A stretch of DNA of 57,575 nucleotides. Origin: Aplysia californica. Lineage: Eukaryota > Mollusca > Gastropoda > Aplysiida > Aplysiidae. The stretch lies in the NCBI RefSeq assembly GCF_000002075.1, contig NW_004797301.1:2065733-2123307 (forward strand). The letters run 5' to 3'. Both the position numbers and the translations under genes were made by a program. Below are positions 10,560 to 24,499 of this stretch, piece after piece (position 1 is the first letter of the stretch; each line of letters starts with the position of its first letter). Below the pieces are notes generated by a model. The model searched no databases. It was not told the origin of the DNA and worked only from the letters and a program-made list of their open reading frames with translations.

Positions 10560-12504
10560 AAAGCAGAAAAAAATAATTCTGAAGCCAAAATCCCGAAAAA
10601 GACTTGGACAAAACAATATTATTGTGCTGCACAATAAAAACCAATTTATCAGTGAAAAGTGTTTTGCTATTTTCAAATAGACCTAGAATCAAGTAATTTC
10701 ATCATTTTTGAAAACTATTTTTAAAGTGAGAGAACCCCCCCCCCCACGAAAATACAACAATATTTGATTTGGTTCTTCTCAGCATCTCCAGGTCAAGTCC
10801 TGACTGTCCCTAGGTTTGCCTACCGATTTTACAAAGCTATTTTTATAATAATATATGTATCATACATGATTTTTAGCTGTAAGTTTCCAATAAATCAAGT
10901 ATTCTCTTTACTCTGAACAAAGTTTTTAGTGTTGATTATTTGTAAATTTGTTTTGCTGTTTTTGTGATGTTTTACCTTCTGAAGGTTTGATAACTTATGG
11001 TAAAGGAGCAGACGATTATGAAAATATTTTGTTAAAAAATATATGAGGTGTGGTGACAAAATGAGTAACTACTTGCAATCCACAAATGGAGATATTGGCC
11101 AAAATCGACATTAGGGTCAAATTTGTTGATTTCCTATTGATGCCACATTCTTTAGGCCTAATTATAACCTGTCTTTTATTATTTCATAGGCTACTTATGA
11201 ATTGTAAAAGCTACACCTGTAAGCGTGATGTATCTATTTCCTTACGGCTTGAATCCGAGAAGTAACTCATTTTGCCAGCACACTCCCCATATAGATCTGA
11301 CTGTCCATGTCCCCAAAGTGCCCATAATGTTAAGGACCAGTTTTTAAAGACCTTTTTTCTATCCTTGATTGTAAACGTTTATGCTCCTGTCAATATTGTG
11401 TAGATCATATAGGTGGCTCTCTGTGCTTCGACCCTTCTTCTTATCAGAACCATCCCCAGCCAAGATGGATATAACACCCCAGCAGATACGTTATAACAAT
11501 TATGTATGTTATACATTATTGGGCACTCTCATACGCCCATTTTTCTACTAATCAGCGTCAATATCATAGAAATGGGCAAGGGCCTAGACGGTCATATAAT
11601 CAGGCCACCTGCGCGCTACTGACCTAGATTCCTTGTGGGCTGACACACCCGTGTAGTAGGCCCACAACCTTGTAGATCATTAGTAGTGATAAGCCTACGC
11701 AGGGTGCGGCGGTCAGTTTGAATTGTTGTTTGCTCATGCTTTGACATTGGATTATTTCTGCCTAATGCAGTTTGCTTTTCAAGTCATCTGGATTATGTGG
11801 ATATTTTCTACATCATTGTGTGTGTTGAGGAACAGAAGTGGTGACTAATTAATTAATTAATTAAGATTGACCAACAGTTTTGAGATCGCAAATTTGAAGT
11901 GCTGTTTGGCTGCACTGTAGGCCTACTGTTCGTTTTCAGATTCTTCATCACCATAGTACTCAATGCTTTTTTCATCTGGATTGTGTGAATATCAAATATC
12001 TCTTCCATCAGTGTACGTGTTTAGATTAAACCTACAGTGAAGTTTTGACCGTGCAAGTTTAATTCATATCTGTCTAAAATCCATGTCTACACAGTGGAGG
12101 CCCCCCTCCTGATCCACACACTCTTCACTGACTTAGAGCCTCTCTATGCAAACAACCAATAAAAACTAACTCTCCATCCTATCCCTAGTTCTACTTTTAG
12201 ATTTAGATTAGTTTGTAATACAAACAATAGGCTAAAAGGACCATGTAGATATAAATCTATATATCTAGACTCTGAGCGTCTAGGGGCCCACCCTTGTTAG
12301 GTAGGGAAAAGTATACGGATCATAATTATGGGGGAGCTCCTTTGTGTTGTTCCCGGCCTGCATTGTATATTAATATCTGCTGTTGTTTCACAGTGCTTAC
12401 ATGCTTCTCTTCTAGGCCTATTTCTTGCTTTCATCATGTGTGGTTATGACTCTGTTGGACTGTGACTGACACCTTCAAAATAAACTGAAGGAATAAGAAC
12501 AACA
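10560..12504. other. Single-copy stretch without recognised gene
   Basis: Apart from the MITE at 11,044-11,287 I see no gene or repeat family. It may hold upstream sequence of the THAP exon. Confidence 0.5.
11044..11287. mobile_element. MITE family 2, single-copy region
   Basis: Starts TGAGGTGTGGTGACAAAATG and ends CATTTTGCCAGCACACTC. Shorter than the other copies because it lacks their A/T-rich centre. Confidence 0.7.
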
Positions 12505-12697
12505 GTGGGAAGAAAATGCTCAGTTGGTGGATGCAAAACTGGCTATGACAGTCAGAAAGGTGCACAAAAAGTGACCTTGTATGGATTTCCTTCGGATGAA
12601 ACAGAATGTTGGGCATGGATTGCTAGTTTACCAAACATTTTATCCTATGAAAAGGTGTCAAGATCAAAAAACATATCAGTGTGTGCCCTCCATTTCC
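12505..12697 (+). CDS. THAP zinc-finger exon
   Basis: Encodes MGRKCSVGGCKTGYD (M if the upstream exon supplies the A of ATG), KVTLYGFPSDE, WAWIASLPN and VCALHF: the C-x4-C, W, P and C-x2-H of a C2CH THAP domain (DNA binding). It starts after ACAACAG and ends CATTTCC|GTAAAA, consistent with a spliced exon. The rest of the domain (the final P box) would be in a later exon that I do not find. Either a host THAP gene or the N-terminus of a P-element-type transposase, which begins with this domain. Confidence 0.8.
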
Positions 12698-12807
12698 GTA
12701 AAACTCTAACTCAACTCAACTTTCTGTCTTTCCATCGTTTTTGTCTGTCTAGAATAATTTTTTACATGTCCATTAGTTTGAACACAAACACAGGGAAGCT
12801 AAACCAT

Positions 12808-12907
12808 TGAGAGAGAGAGATAGAGAGAGAGAGATAGATAGCGAGAGAGAAAGAGAGAGAGGGAGAGAGAGAGGGGGAGAGAGAGAGAGAGGGGGGAGAT
12901 TGAGAGG

Positions 12908-12965
<58 letters not shown>

Positions 12966-13014
12966 TTGGGAGGGAGAGAGAGAGAGAGGAGGGAGAGATT
13001 GAGAGGGAGAGGGA

Positions 13015-13085
<71 letters not shown>

Positions 13086-13105
13086 AGGGAGAGGGAGAAA
13101 GAGAC
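12808..13105. repeat. Imperfect (GA)n microsatellite
   Basis: GA repeat with GGGA and GATT interruptions, following the THAP exon. Confidence 0.95.
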
Positions 13106-13119
13106 CGCCTTGCCGTGGC

Positions 13120-13400
13120 CGTTGTAATCATTATTATCATTACGAAGGTCACTGCTTGCTGTGGGCCGAAGCCTGAGCGGCCGGTGTGCCAGCCCACAAG
13201 CAAGGTGTGTAGTTCTTGGGCTGCGCGGCTGATTTATGATCGCCTAGGCAAGGGCTAAAAAAAACAACCCAACAACACCCAGTAGATAGACGGACAAACT
13301 CAAACCATTAGCCTATAAATGTATACGTACTGCCCTTGGCGGGGGATTGAACCCACATCTTTCAGATTACATGCTGAAGTCTACCAATGAGGCAAAAGAC
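13120..13400 (-). mobile_element. tRNA-derived SINE
   Basis: Minus strand: GCCTCATTGGTAGACTTCAG and GTGGGTTCAATCCCC are A- and B-box-like, with CTTCAG/CTGAAAG as anticodon arm. A non-tRNA body and ATTATTATC-type end follow. Confidence 0.55.
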
Positions 13401-13667
13401 CAGTTTTAAACAACTTTCTTGACCTTGACCCTGCAACTTACAGTCAAACACACACACAGCGAAATCAGAGGGATGTGGAAATCTTTTTGTTTTGTTTTTT
13501 AGATACTACAAAGAAAATACATGTACAAGAAAAAATTCAGGACCTGAAATCCGTTCGCCCGTTCTCTATTTTGTGTGTGTGCGTTTTACTATAAATGTAC
13601 TATTTATGTGCATGTTAGCTACGTGCGTGCTAGACTAGATTTTTGGTAAAACTTTAGCCCACTTTTC

Positions 13668-14237
13668 GGATCTTACTGCAGTGGGGTCATAAATTTGTGG
13701 TGCGACTTATTATCGAATATCAAATATCGAACTACTCTCCTACTTTTACACTATGACTTGAATCAATTTGTCTTAACAGATCAATATTTGTTGTAAACAC
13801 CTGTATTCTAAAAGATTCCTTTATAAATTCCAATAAAAAATCCTATAGTGTGGGAAAAAATTCGTAGTATAACTTATTGTCAAATATCTCCTTAACTGTT
13901 GAACATAGATTCTCCAACTATTGCACAACGACTTATATCAATTTGTCTTTACTGATGAATATTTTTTCAAACATCTGTACATTATATTCTAGAAAAATCC
14001 TTAATAAATATTCATTTAAAAAATCCAAGTCGATGGTTTCTACAGCTTTTAAAAAGTTTACAACTCGGGCAACATTGCTTTTAAAAGCAAGTCCATCATT
14101 TTTTTTCTAATCGCGACTTTATGCTTATTGAACGCATGTTTTGAAAACATTTAGTGCCAAAAATGTGTTCACTTTAAAATTAATTTCTGGTAACAAATTT
14201 TGCCACTAAAAAGTGTCATTGGTAAGCTGTGACGTAG

Positions 14238-14305
<68 letters not shown>

Positions 14306-15060
14306 GCATATACAAAATGTGTGCTCGAAGCGAGAAGTGCTGTGAACAATCCCATTTTTCGTGTGGCGGAAATTTATAGTAGGCCTATTGATATATAAAT
14401 TTACGAAGAAAAGTTTTTAAATTCTAGCCTCAATTGTTGTGTAAAAATATGACTTACTGGTAAGACAAATTGATACAAATTGCTGTGCAAAGTATGAGTG
14501 ACGGTGATCAACCCGTTAAAGAGATATTAGTGAATAAGTTGCACCTCGAATTTTTTACCGCACCTAGTGGGTGGTTTCTACAGATTTTACCAGGTTTACA
14601 GCTAAGACAATAGCACTTTTAAAAGCAAGTCCGTTATTTTTTTCTAATCGCGAGATTATATTTATTGAATGCATGTTTTCAGAACCTTAATTGCCTTTAG
14701 TGCAAAAAAAGTGTTCACTATAAAATTAATTGCTTGTTACTAGTTTTGCCACTAAAAAATGTCATTGGTGAGCTGTGACGTAGGTCATATATTATGCGTA
14801 CGCAAAATGTGTGTAAGAAGCTGGAAGTGCTGTGAACAATTCCATTTCCCGCGTGAAGGAGATTTATACAAGTATTTAATCATATAAATTCATGAAGACA
14901 AGTTTTTTAATCTAGCGTCAATAGTTGTGAAAAAATAAAATGATTAGGTTAAGACAAATTGATACAAACCGCTGTGCAAAATATGGGTGACATTGATTCA
15001 CCCGTTAAAGAGATGTTTGAGGATAAGTTGCACCACGAATTTTTTACCGCACCACAGGTG
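13668..15060. mobile_element. Composite foldback transposon
   Basis: GTGGTGCGACTTAT near the left end and ATAAGTTGCACCACGAA at the right are inverted, extending about 110 bp with ATCAATTTGTCTT. Inside, a unit of about 500 bp is repeated (14,030-14,560 and 14,570-15,060) and a second left end lies at 13,845. An (AT)n tract is at 14,243-14,303. No transposase. Confidence 0.75.
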
Positions 15061-15461
15061 TAGTACAAATGTATATACGTGGGGGGGGGTCCTCATTCTC
15101 CATAAAGCCACATGTGGGTCGCCTTGACTTTATGCACAAAAAGAAATAGTTTTAACAAAATTTAAGAATGGGGTGAGAGATTATATAATATTGCGTGTTT
15201 AGATCACGACGAACGAAGTAAGGAAAAGGTCTAAACATCATTATATTATATAATCCCTAGACCTGAAACTAGAATTTTATGGATAAAGAGTGTGAAAAGT
15301 AGGAAATGCGGTAGCTGGGGTTCAAGGGCTACGAAGCTATGCCACCTCGATGTACAGCACCTCAAAAATTTGAAAGTGTAACCTGAGATGGATTGTGCAG
15401 ATTAGGAATAATTATATCATTGGATTCTGACCAATCAAAATTATTCCTATAAAAAATAAAA

Positions 15462-16110
15462 ATGAGTAAGAAAAATTTCAATACCCTATTTCAACATGAT
15501 ACTATTGAAATTAACTCTATTAATGATATTAAGTTAATTAAGGAAAAAAAAACATTTAACCATTATCCATTTAAAGTTCGTATTTCCTTTAAAGCTTGGT
15601 TTAAAGCACCAACCGAAGATGAAAAAGAGATAGATAGATACTATAAATATCCAATAAAATCAATTAATTTAGAAAATTAGATCAGTAAATTCTATTATCT
15701 AATAAAAAAGAAATTTAATGAGTGGACAGATAATGTGCAATTAGTAGGTAGTGGATATGTATATTCATTAAAATATTAGAAGCTGAAGTTAAACAACACA
15801 AATCCAAGCCATTAGAAGCCTCTTCATATTTAGGCCCATCTATTGGTTTTCAATCTACTTCTATTATTAATATTCAAATTTGAGATAATAAGTGGGTTTT
15901 TTATATATTGTATTTTAGTTAAACAAAATCCAGTAAAAAAAAAGTTTCTAGAACCTCTAGTTATAAGGAAAATGTAGATCATATTAATAGGAAGGCAATA
16001 GAAAATCCTATAGAAAAAAAGTTACTGATATTCCTAAAGTAGAAAAACAAAATGAATTTTCTATCTGTAAATGTATTTGGATTAAATGATATTTCTGATT
16101 AAACTATCTA
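15462..16110 (+). pseudogene. Remnant of protein-primed DNA polymerase B, N-terminal region
   Basis: A 72-residue open stretch plus sequence after it resembles the upstream region of Polinton/adintovirus-like polymerase B proteins (FKVRISFKAWF, then a GSGYVYSL-like segment). AT-rich, unlike the surrounding host exons. Fossil. Confidence 0.55.
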
Positions 16111-16161
16111 TCTATCCAATATAAATATATAAAATTATGATGATGGAGAAGAGATAATAGA

Positions 16162-16167
<6 letters not shown>

Positions 16168-16244
<77 letters not shown>
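16168..16244. repeat. (AT)n beside the mariner MITE
   Basis: Pure AT directly against the MITE's left end. Confidence 0.95.
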
Positions 16245-17220
<976 letters not shown>

Positions 17221-18312
17221 ATGGAAAGACTCATTATAATATTCTAATTAAGGATTTAAGTAGATATCTTTATGATGATAATAGACATAAAAGATTTGTC
17301 TGCCGTAATGGTCTATATTCAGCTACAGCAGAAACAGCGTTAGAAAATCATCGAAGAATCTGTGGAGCACATTCTTCAGCTAAAACTATAATGAGTCGTG
17401 ATGACTTTACAGCTTTTCAAAAACATAGTTTTAAAATTAGACTACCATTCGTTATCTATTGTGATTTTGGAGCAACTAATATTCCTATAAATGATACTAG
17501 TAATAAAAATACTAGAAAGTTTTCCTCTCAAGAGATAAATAATTATGGAATGGTTTTTTTTTTTAAATCTGATTATGAAAATATAATAGAATCAGAATAA
17601 TTTGATATAGGAGAAGATGCTATTAAAGAGTTTGTTCGACAGTTAATGTTTTTATATAGTGATACATGTGTATTAAGGTGTTATAAAAAAAACTAAACCA
17701 AAATTAACCACGGATGAAGAAGAAGAGTTTCAAAAAGCTACTAGATGTTATATGTGTAATGGCAAATTTCATAATGATAAGATAAGAGAACATATCATTT
17801 CACAGGAAAATATAGAGGAGCAACATGTATTCTATGTAATTCTAGAGAAGGAAAAGCAACAAAAATGATTCCTATATTATTTCATATTGGATCTAACTAT
17901 GATTTTCATTTCATGATAACAGAATTAATGAAATATGAAACAAAATATCACAACGTAAAAGTATTAGCTAAAATTATTCAAGTAGAAAAAAGCTACCTTA
18001 CATTCCAAAGGATAATTTCCCATATAAATAATACTTAAATGGTATAATTATAAAAGAGTTTCACAATGGTTTTCTAAATTAAAGAGAGAATATAATAATT
18101 AAACAGAAGAAGAATATAAAAAAGCACAAAAAGTTTGGGGATATTGCGACTGTAAAACATTAAGAGATTATCATGAGTTAGATCTATATCTTAAAACAGA
18201 TATTTTATTATTAGCTGATTCATTCGAACAATTCAGATCTTTTAATTAAGATGACCACCAAATCGATCCTTGTTATTGTTATACTAATCCTGGTTTAACA
18301 TGGCAAGCCTGG
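17221..18312 (+). pseudogene. DNA polymerase B remnant, copy 1
   Basis: Characteristic motifs of the type-B polymerase of Polinton and adintovirus-like elements: [14 protein letters not shown], a Cys/His finger region, CDFGA, a CYMCNGKF finger, ADSFEQF and the YTNPGLTWQAW segment. Known role in the family: protein-primed replication of the element. Fossil with several breaks. Confidence 0.85.
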
Positions 18313-18479
18313 ACTCGACTAGATCCGGTCCCCATGTATGAATCAAGTTGCATGATAGGCCTAGTGTGTCTCCGCCAATTCACAGGCAAGTAGCCAAGAG
18401 TCACTCTTCGGTCAGCCTTGCATTGTAACCAATGTAAACTACCGCTCGCTCAGCGAGCCAATCACAATCCAACATTTTG

Positions 18480-19155
18480 GGGTCCACCTAGACACCATGA
18501 CTACGTAGACCCCAGTTGGGGACTACCTAGACACATGACTACGTAGACCCCAGTTGGGGACTACCTAGACACATGACTACGCAGACCCCAATTGGGGACT
18601 ACCTAGACACATGACTACGCAGACCCCGATTGGGGACTACCTAGACACATGACTACGCAGACCCCGATTGGGGACTACCTAGACACATGACTACGTAGAC
18701 CCCAATTGGGGACTACCTAGACACATGACTACGCAGACCCCGATTGGGGACTACCTAGACACATGACTACGTAGACCCCAATTGGGGACTACCTAGACAC
18801 ATGACTACGTAGACCCCAATTGGGGACTACCTAGACACATGACTACGTAGACCCCAATTGGGGACTACCTAGACACATGACTACGTAGACCCCAATTGGG
18901 GACTACCTAGACACATGACTACGTAGACCCCAATTGGGGACTACCTAGACACATGACTACGTAGACCCCAATTGGGGACTACCTAGACACATGACTACGT
19001 AGACCCCAATTGGGGACTACCTAGACAACATGACTACGTAGACCCCGATTGGGGGCTACTTAGACACCATGACTACGTAGACCCCCATTGAGGACTACCT
19101 AGACACCATGTCTACGTAGACCCTAATTGGGGACTGTCTAGACACCATGACTACA
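18480..19155. repeat. 38-bp satellite array in Polinton copy 1 (about 17 units)
   Basis: Unit contains two palindromes, CTACGTAG and CCCCAATTGGGG, plus CTACCTAGACACAT. Most central units are the same variant (GACTACGTAG with CCCCAATTGG); GCAGACCCCGATT variants sit toward the left. Confidence 0.95.
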
Positions 19156-19204
19156 TATAATATCATTACAACCAAAGATCAGATGGGTACAGAGTACGGG
19201 AACC

Positions 19205-19275
19205 AGCGTCTGTGGTGTAGCGGTTAAGAGCTTCGCTGTCACATGCAGGAGACCTAGTGTTGATTTCCAAGAGGG
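19205..19275 (+). repeat. Possible tRNA-like remnant
   Basis: GTGGTGTAGCGGTTAAGAGC resembles an A box and GTGTTGATTTCC a degenerate B box about 45 bp later. Too degenerate for a tRNA gene; perhaps a SINE head. Also at 25,224-25,295. Confidence 0.3.
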
Positions 19276-19520
19276 GAGAAAATTGTTATCTAGTATCTCT
19301 GCCTTTCTACTGTGATGTTGTATCTCTCTCACTTTTAAGCATAGATTTATCACAGTCTTATCCATCTTTAGTATCTCTATAACAGATGCCATGATTCATT
19401 GCTATTTCATTTAATTCATTTATAGGTTTTGAATGTGGTATAGGATTATAATTGGAATCGAGTATTTTATGTAGTTTAGTTCCTGGACCTTGCAAAATTA
19501 TAACCTGGTAAATGTAATTC
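19260..19520 (-). pseudogene. Phospholipase-A2-like remnant, copy 1
   Basis: On the minus strand a PGTKLHK start, an INELNEIAMNHGICYRD segment and later basic residues follow the layout of small viral PLA2-like domains (PGxxLD, then LDxxAxxHDxxY). Such domains occur in parvoviruses and are reported in adintovirus-like elements. Fossil. The assignment rests on motif order only. Confidence 0.5.
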
Positions 19521-19769
19521 AAAAGGTAAGTCAGTCCAACCCTTTCAGCTCTTTCGATTTATAAATGTACTTTTCTTTGTTCCACACAATCATGCCACAC
19601 GTTCCTGTTATTATTACTCTTCTATTATAAGTAGTATTCTTAAAGTAGACATCGTTAGAAGGTGTTACTCTTCTACATTTTCAACAATAACTTGCCTCCA
19701 TTTTTTATAGGGACATTTTTTAAAATTAGAACTATTTGTTGTTGTTGTTTTGTTTTGTTTTTGATCATC

Positions 19770-20570
19770 GGGATTTCGCCCCATTCATCATCATCCAGTG
19801 CCAGATCTGCGACAGACATCGGCGATCATGATTTTCCATTCATTCCTTTGCTCGGATGCTCTCAGAAAAGCTACGTTTCCCTGATCTTTCCCTGTTACCC
19901 ATTTGTTTAGGTTCCCTAAGTATGTTCTTCTGGGCCTACCCCTGCCTCGCTTGCCCTCAATTTTGCCAGTGAGAGCTAGATGTTCAAGACCCTTATGCCT
20001 ATTCAGGTGTCCCAAAAACTGCATTTGTGAGGCAGCGTGGTGGAATCAGGCTCTCGTTAAAATAATCAAAGTGAAGTAATCTGAATTTTTCTGCAGGTTT
20101 GTGAATTTTTATCCAATTTTTGTTTTTTGACTCAACACCTTTAATGCCCATTAAAGAACTCATTTCTGTGTGGATTTTTCTGAAAAACGTTGATTAAAGG
20201 CACAAAAATGTAAATTTTCAGTCACCACAGGCTCTTAAGCTAAGGAAATAACTAATCTTTGGCGGCCATTTCCTCACTTATTTTACCTCTGAAAACAGGT
20301 GACCCCCACCTCTTTCAGTTGCAAGTATCTCGACTTGTATTCAAGATAAATGGATATTTTTTTCATCCAAATAAAGACAAGTGAACAAGCTTTAAGATGA
20401 TATCATTAACTCTACATGCCCAAAAATTGACGAGATCCTGATTCCACCACGGTGCCTCACATTTGATGTTTCCTGATTGTTTTTAATATTGAGCGTCACA
20501 CGTGGGCTTCATCAAGCACTACCTCATTTGATTTCTTTTCCTTCCACGATACTCTTAGCAGTCTCCTAAG
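19770..20570 (-). mobile_element. RTE-like LINE 3' fragment interrupted by a MITE
   Basis: Minus-strand FLGHLNRHKGLEHLALTGK and GRGRPRRTYLGNL match the C-terminal tail of RTE-like reverse transcriptases. The fragment (19,770-20,027 and 20,466-20,570) is split by the MITE at 20,028-20,459. An uninterrupted relative is at 45,395-45,935. Confidence 0.75.
20028..20459. mobile_element. MITE family 1, TSD CATTTG (432 bp)
   Basis: Inverted ends begin TGAGGCA and continue CGTGGTGGAATCAGG; the target duplication CATTTG is at 20,022-20,027 and 20,460-20,465. The empty site is visible in the LINE copy at 45,628. No coding capacity. Confidence 0.88.
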
Positions 20571-20860
20571 AAACTACATTTCGCCCCATTAACGCCTGAT
20601 GCTTGTTTGTATTTTTCCTTATTTTCTTGATAGTGTTTCTGTTTCATTGGGTTTTTTTCGCATTCTTTACATTTATGTCGGTATCCATAGCACTTACATG
20701 GCCAAAATTGAGTCGATAGTGCCGTGAAACACATACTCAATAAAATTTTTTACAAAAGTCTGTATCCATCAACACATGTTTTCATTTTTCTGAACAACAC
20801 AAAATCTCTGCATTCATAACAATATCTGCATATTTTTGTGTTCATTTCTAAAGGTTCATT
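20560..20860 (-). pseudogene. Cys-rich zinc-binding remnant, copy 1
   Basis: Minus-strand stretch with KICRYCYEC and HKCKECEKNPMKQKHYQEN, a CxxC zinc-binding layout followed by a basic helix, as in small zinc-finger proteins of large DNA elements. Exact function not recognised. Fossil. Confidence 0.45.
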
Positions 20861-21097
20861 TTCCACAACTCATTTTTATAGGAATCATTTTGATTAGGTC
20901 AAATTCCAATGATAATATTTCCTCATCTGCAAAATCCATCTCTTCAGGTCACACTTTCAATTTTTTGTGGTGCTGTACATCCGAGGTGGCACAACTTCGT
21001 TGGCCTTGAACCCCAGCTACCGCGTTTCTTACTTTTCACACTCTTTATCCATTCTAGTTTCAGGTCTAGGGATTATATAATAAAGCGATGTTTAGAT

Positions 21098-21287
21098 CTG
21101 TCCCCGTGGTTTTATGCACCCCGCATAATTTAGCAAAATTTGATCTTTTTTTTTTTAGCATAATTTCTAATTATTTTCCTTTATCATTCTTTGTTAAAAT
21201 TAACAGAATCGCATAATTTCACATTTTTTTGGGTTCAGTTTGCATAATTTCAGAATTTTTCTTGCATAAAACGAACGACGGGGACAG
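21098..21287. mobile_element. MITE family 4 in Polinton right repeat (190 bp)
   Basis: Ends CTGTCCCCGTGGTTTTATGC and CATAAAACGAACGACGGGGA+CAG; target duplication TTAGAT on both sides (21,092-21,097 and 21,288-21,293). GCATAATTT motifs recur inside. Confidence 0.9.
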
Positions 21288-21862
21288 TTAGATTACTTCC
21301 TCATTTCGTTCCTCGTGATCTAAACACGCAATATTATATATAATCACTGGGGTGTCAAAATTTACTTTAGCTCTTTGACCTTTCTTAGGCCCAGGTTGTT
21401 GGTGGTTGACAGGTATTCTGTTGTGGTTTCCTCCTTTTCTATCAAACATCTATCATCATCCTTATCATTTTTCCTTTTAATTTCCATTCTACTCTCTAGT
21501 AGTAACACCTCTAATCTTTGGCACTTATTATTTGTGTTGCAAAAGCTGTAGGCCTACTGTAAAACCCTTACTAAAACTAAATTTTCTTGCCAGACCCAAC
21601 CCTAGTCAAGTTGGATGATAATGATAGAGGATCCAGCAGTAAGAAAGGGGATACTCGATAAAATAGACAATCCCACGTGGGAATCGAACTCGTGTCTTTC
21701 GATTTCCTCAACAAAGAGCCTAGGACTTCTCAGTATCACGTAAATGCAAAGATGGCCACAAATAACTGTATTATCAAGTTAAACTGAGAAGGCCTAACAA
21801 AGAACCCATCCATGACAAAATTGACACCAGGTTTTTAAAATACCCTATTGGAGAGAGAGCAT

Positions 21863-22545
21863 AAAGCCGCATTATTGTTGTTTTTGCTGTTGTTGTTGTT
21901 GGCTTGTATTTTGTTTGTTATTTTGATTTTGTTGCTGATTTTGTGCAAGGGTGACAATAAAACGATATGTGTGAGACAAGGAGGACCGAGTGCTATGGTA
22001 AAACAAACACACGTGTCGCTACCATTCGAAGAACGAGCGACGCTTCTGTCACAAGTCCATGTTGACGTCCATTGTTACTTTGTTACAGACTGGGTAAACA
22101 GTGACCACTCATCTCACTTACGATTTGTGTATGAATTCTGGGCGGGGCTTATGGGTTATGAGGGATCACACGCTTCCCTCACCAGCAGCTGGAAATTGGT
22201 ACCTATTGGTCAACAGTGGGAGGGGCCTACGCAACATGATCGGTTGGAGGGACTACCTAACAACAACGACAGGATTATGACGGCTCGCCCACAACGCCAG
22301 GGGTCAATGCACAATTAATGACATTAAAACGTAATGGAGTCACTAAGGTGGCCGTCTAAGACGGGTGTTGTTGCTTAGTGTGATAGGGGTTGTGTGTTAA
22401 AATAATATAGTGGCCGCGGCCGCGTTGGACAGGTGCCCGTTTACACAGTTAAATTATATAGAAAAAACGCAAGGGGGGTAGTGGAAAGTGAACGTTTGTA
22501 CAGGTGGCCGTCTTATGGAGGTGGCCGTCAGGTCAGGTTTGACTG
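21863..22545. mobile_element. Same mariner MITE, left end missing
   Basis: Right 683 bp of the element at 16,245-17,049 with the same CAGGTTTGACTG end. The left end is cut by the tandem duplication junction. Confidence 0.8.
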
Positions 22546-22549
22546 TATA

Positions 22550-22734
<185 letters not shown>

Positions 22735-22737
22735 ATG

Positions 22738-24126
22738 GAAAGACTCATTATAATATTCTAATTAAGGATTTAAGTAGATATCTTTATGATGATAATAGAC
22801 ATAAAAGATTTGTCTGCCGTAATGGTCTATAATCAGCTACAGCAGAAACAGCGTTAGAAAATCATCGAAGAATCTGTGGAGCACATTCTTCAGCTAAAAC
22901 TATAATGAGTCGTGATGACTTTACAGATTTTCAAAAACATAGTTTTAAAATTAGACTACCATTCGTTATCTATTGTGATTTTGGAGCAACTAATATTCCT
23001 ATAAATGATACTAGTAATAAAAATACTAGAAAGTTTTCCTCTCAAGAGATAAATAATTATGGAATGGGTTTTTTTTTTAAATCTGATTATGAAAATATAA
23101 TAGAATCAGAATAATTTGATATAGGAGAAGATGCTATTAAAGAGTTTGTTCGACAGTTAATGTTTTTATATAGTGATACATGTGTATTAAGGTGTTATAA
23201 AAAAACAACTAAACCAAAATTAACCACGGATGAAGAAGAAGAGTTTCAAAAAGCTACTAGATGTTATATGTGTAATGGCAAATTTCATAATGATAAGATA
23301 AGAGAACATATCATTTCACAGGAAAATATAGAGGAGCAACATGTATTCTATGTAATTCTAGAGAAGGAAAAGCAACAAAAATGATTCCTATATTATTTCA
23401 TATTGGATCTAACTATGATTTTCATTTCATGATAACAGAACTAATGAAATATGAAACAAAATATCACAACGTAAAAGTATTAGCTAAAACCGCCGAGGAG
23501 TATAATCAATTGAATTTAGAAATAGCAAATTAAAATTAAGATTTTTAGACTCATAGATTTTAAAGAAAAAGCTTAGATGCCATTGAAATTTCATAATGAT
23601 AAGATAAGAGAACATATCATTTCACAGGAAAATATAGAGGAGCAATATGATAAAGAGGAAGTTATTCCATCTAAATATAATACGTAGAGTTATTAAAATC
23701 AAAAGGTAGCCTATTATTACCCTTATAAATATAATTTCAATAAATAAATTAAATGAAACACAGCTTCCACCTTTTATATTAGCAAAAATGTATTCAAGTA
23801 GAAAAAAGCTACATTACATTCCAAAGGATAATTTCCCATATAAATAATGCTTTAATGGTATAATTATAAAAGAGTTTCACAATGGTTTTCTAAATTAAAG
23901 AGAGAATATAATAATATAACAGAAGAAGAATATAAAAAAGCACAAAAGGTTTGGGGATATTACGACTGTAAAACATTAAGAGATTATCATGAGTTAGATC
24001 TATATCTTAAAACAGATATTTTATTATTAGCTGATTCATTCGAACAATTCAGATGTTTTAATTAAGATGACCACCAAATCGATCCTTTTTATTGTTATAC
24101 TAATCCTGGTTTAACATGGCAAGCCT
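22738..24126 (+). pseudogene. DNA polymerase B remnant, copy 2
   Basis: Same motifs as 17,221-18,312 at very high identity, with some length differences between the copies. Fossil with several breaks. Confidence 0.85.
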
Positions 24127-24499
24127 GGACTCGACTAGATCCAGTCCCCATGTGTGAATCAAGTTGCATGATAGGCCTAGTGTGTCTCCGCCAATTCACA
24201 GGCAAGTAGCCAAGAGTCACTCTTCGGTCATTCGCCCACCAGGCCACCACTAGATATAGATCTAGATCTAGAATCTAAATCTAGACCAAACTGCACACTC
24301 TTGGCTGGGTGCACAACAAAATCTAGATCTGGATCTAGATACATTTATTCATGAAATACTCTCTGGGCGAAAATAAATTTATTATAGATAGACATACTAC
24401 CCGAGATGATCAGTAAGTTTATAGGCCTGGCAGCCTTGCTTTGTAACCAATGTAAACTACCGCTCGCTCAGCGAGCCAATCACAATCCAACATTTTGGG

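Noticed and set aside
14213-14398. Ile-Tyr repeat ORFs here and at 16.1-16.4 kb
   Set aside because: Translations of (AT)n.
18480-19155. CRISPR array
   Set aside because: Units are contiguous 38-bp repeats without unique spacers, in a eukaryotic context.
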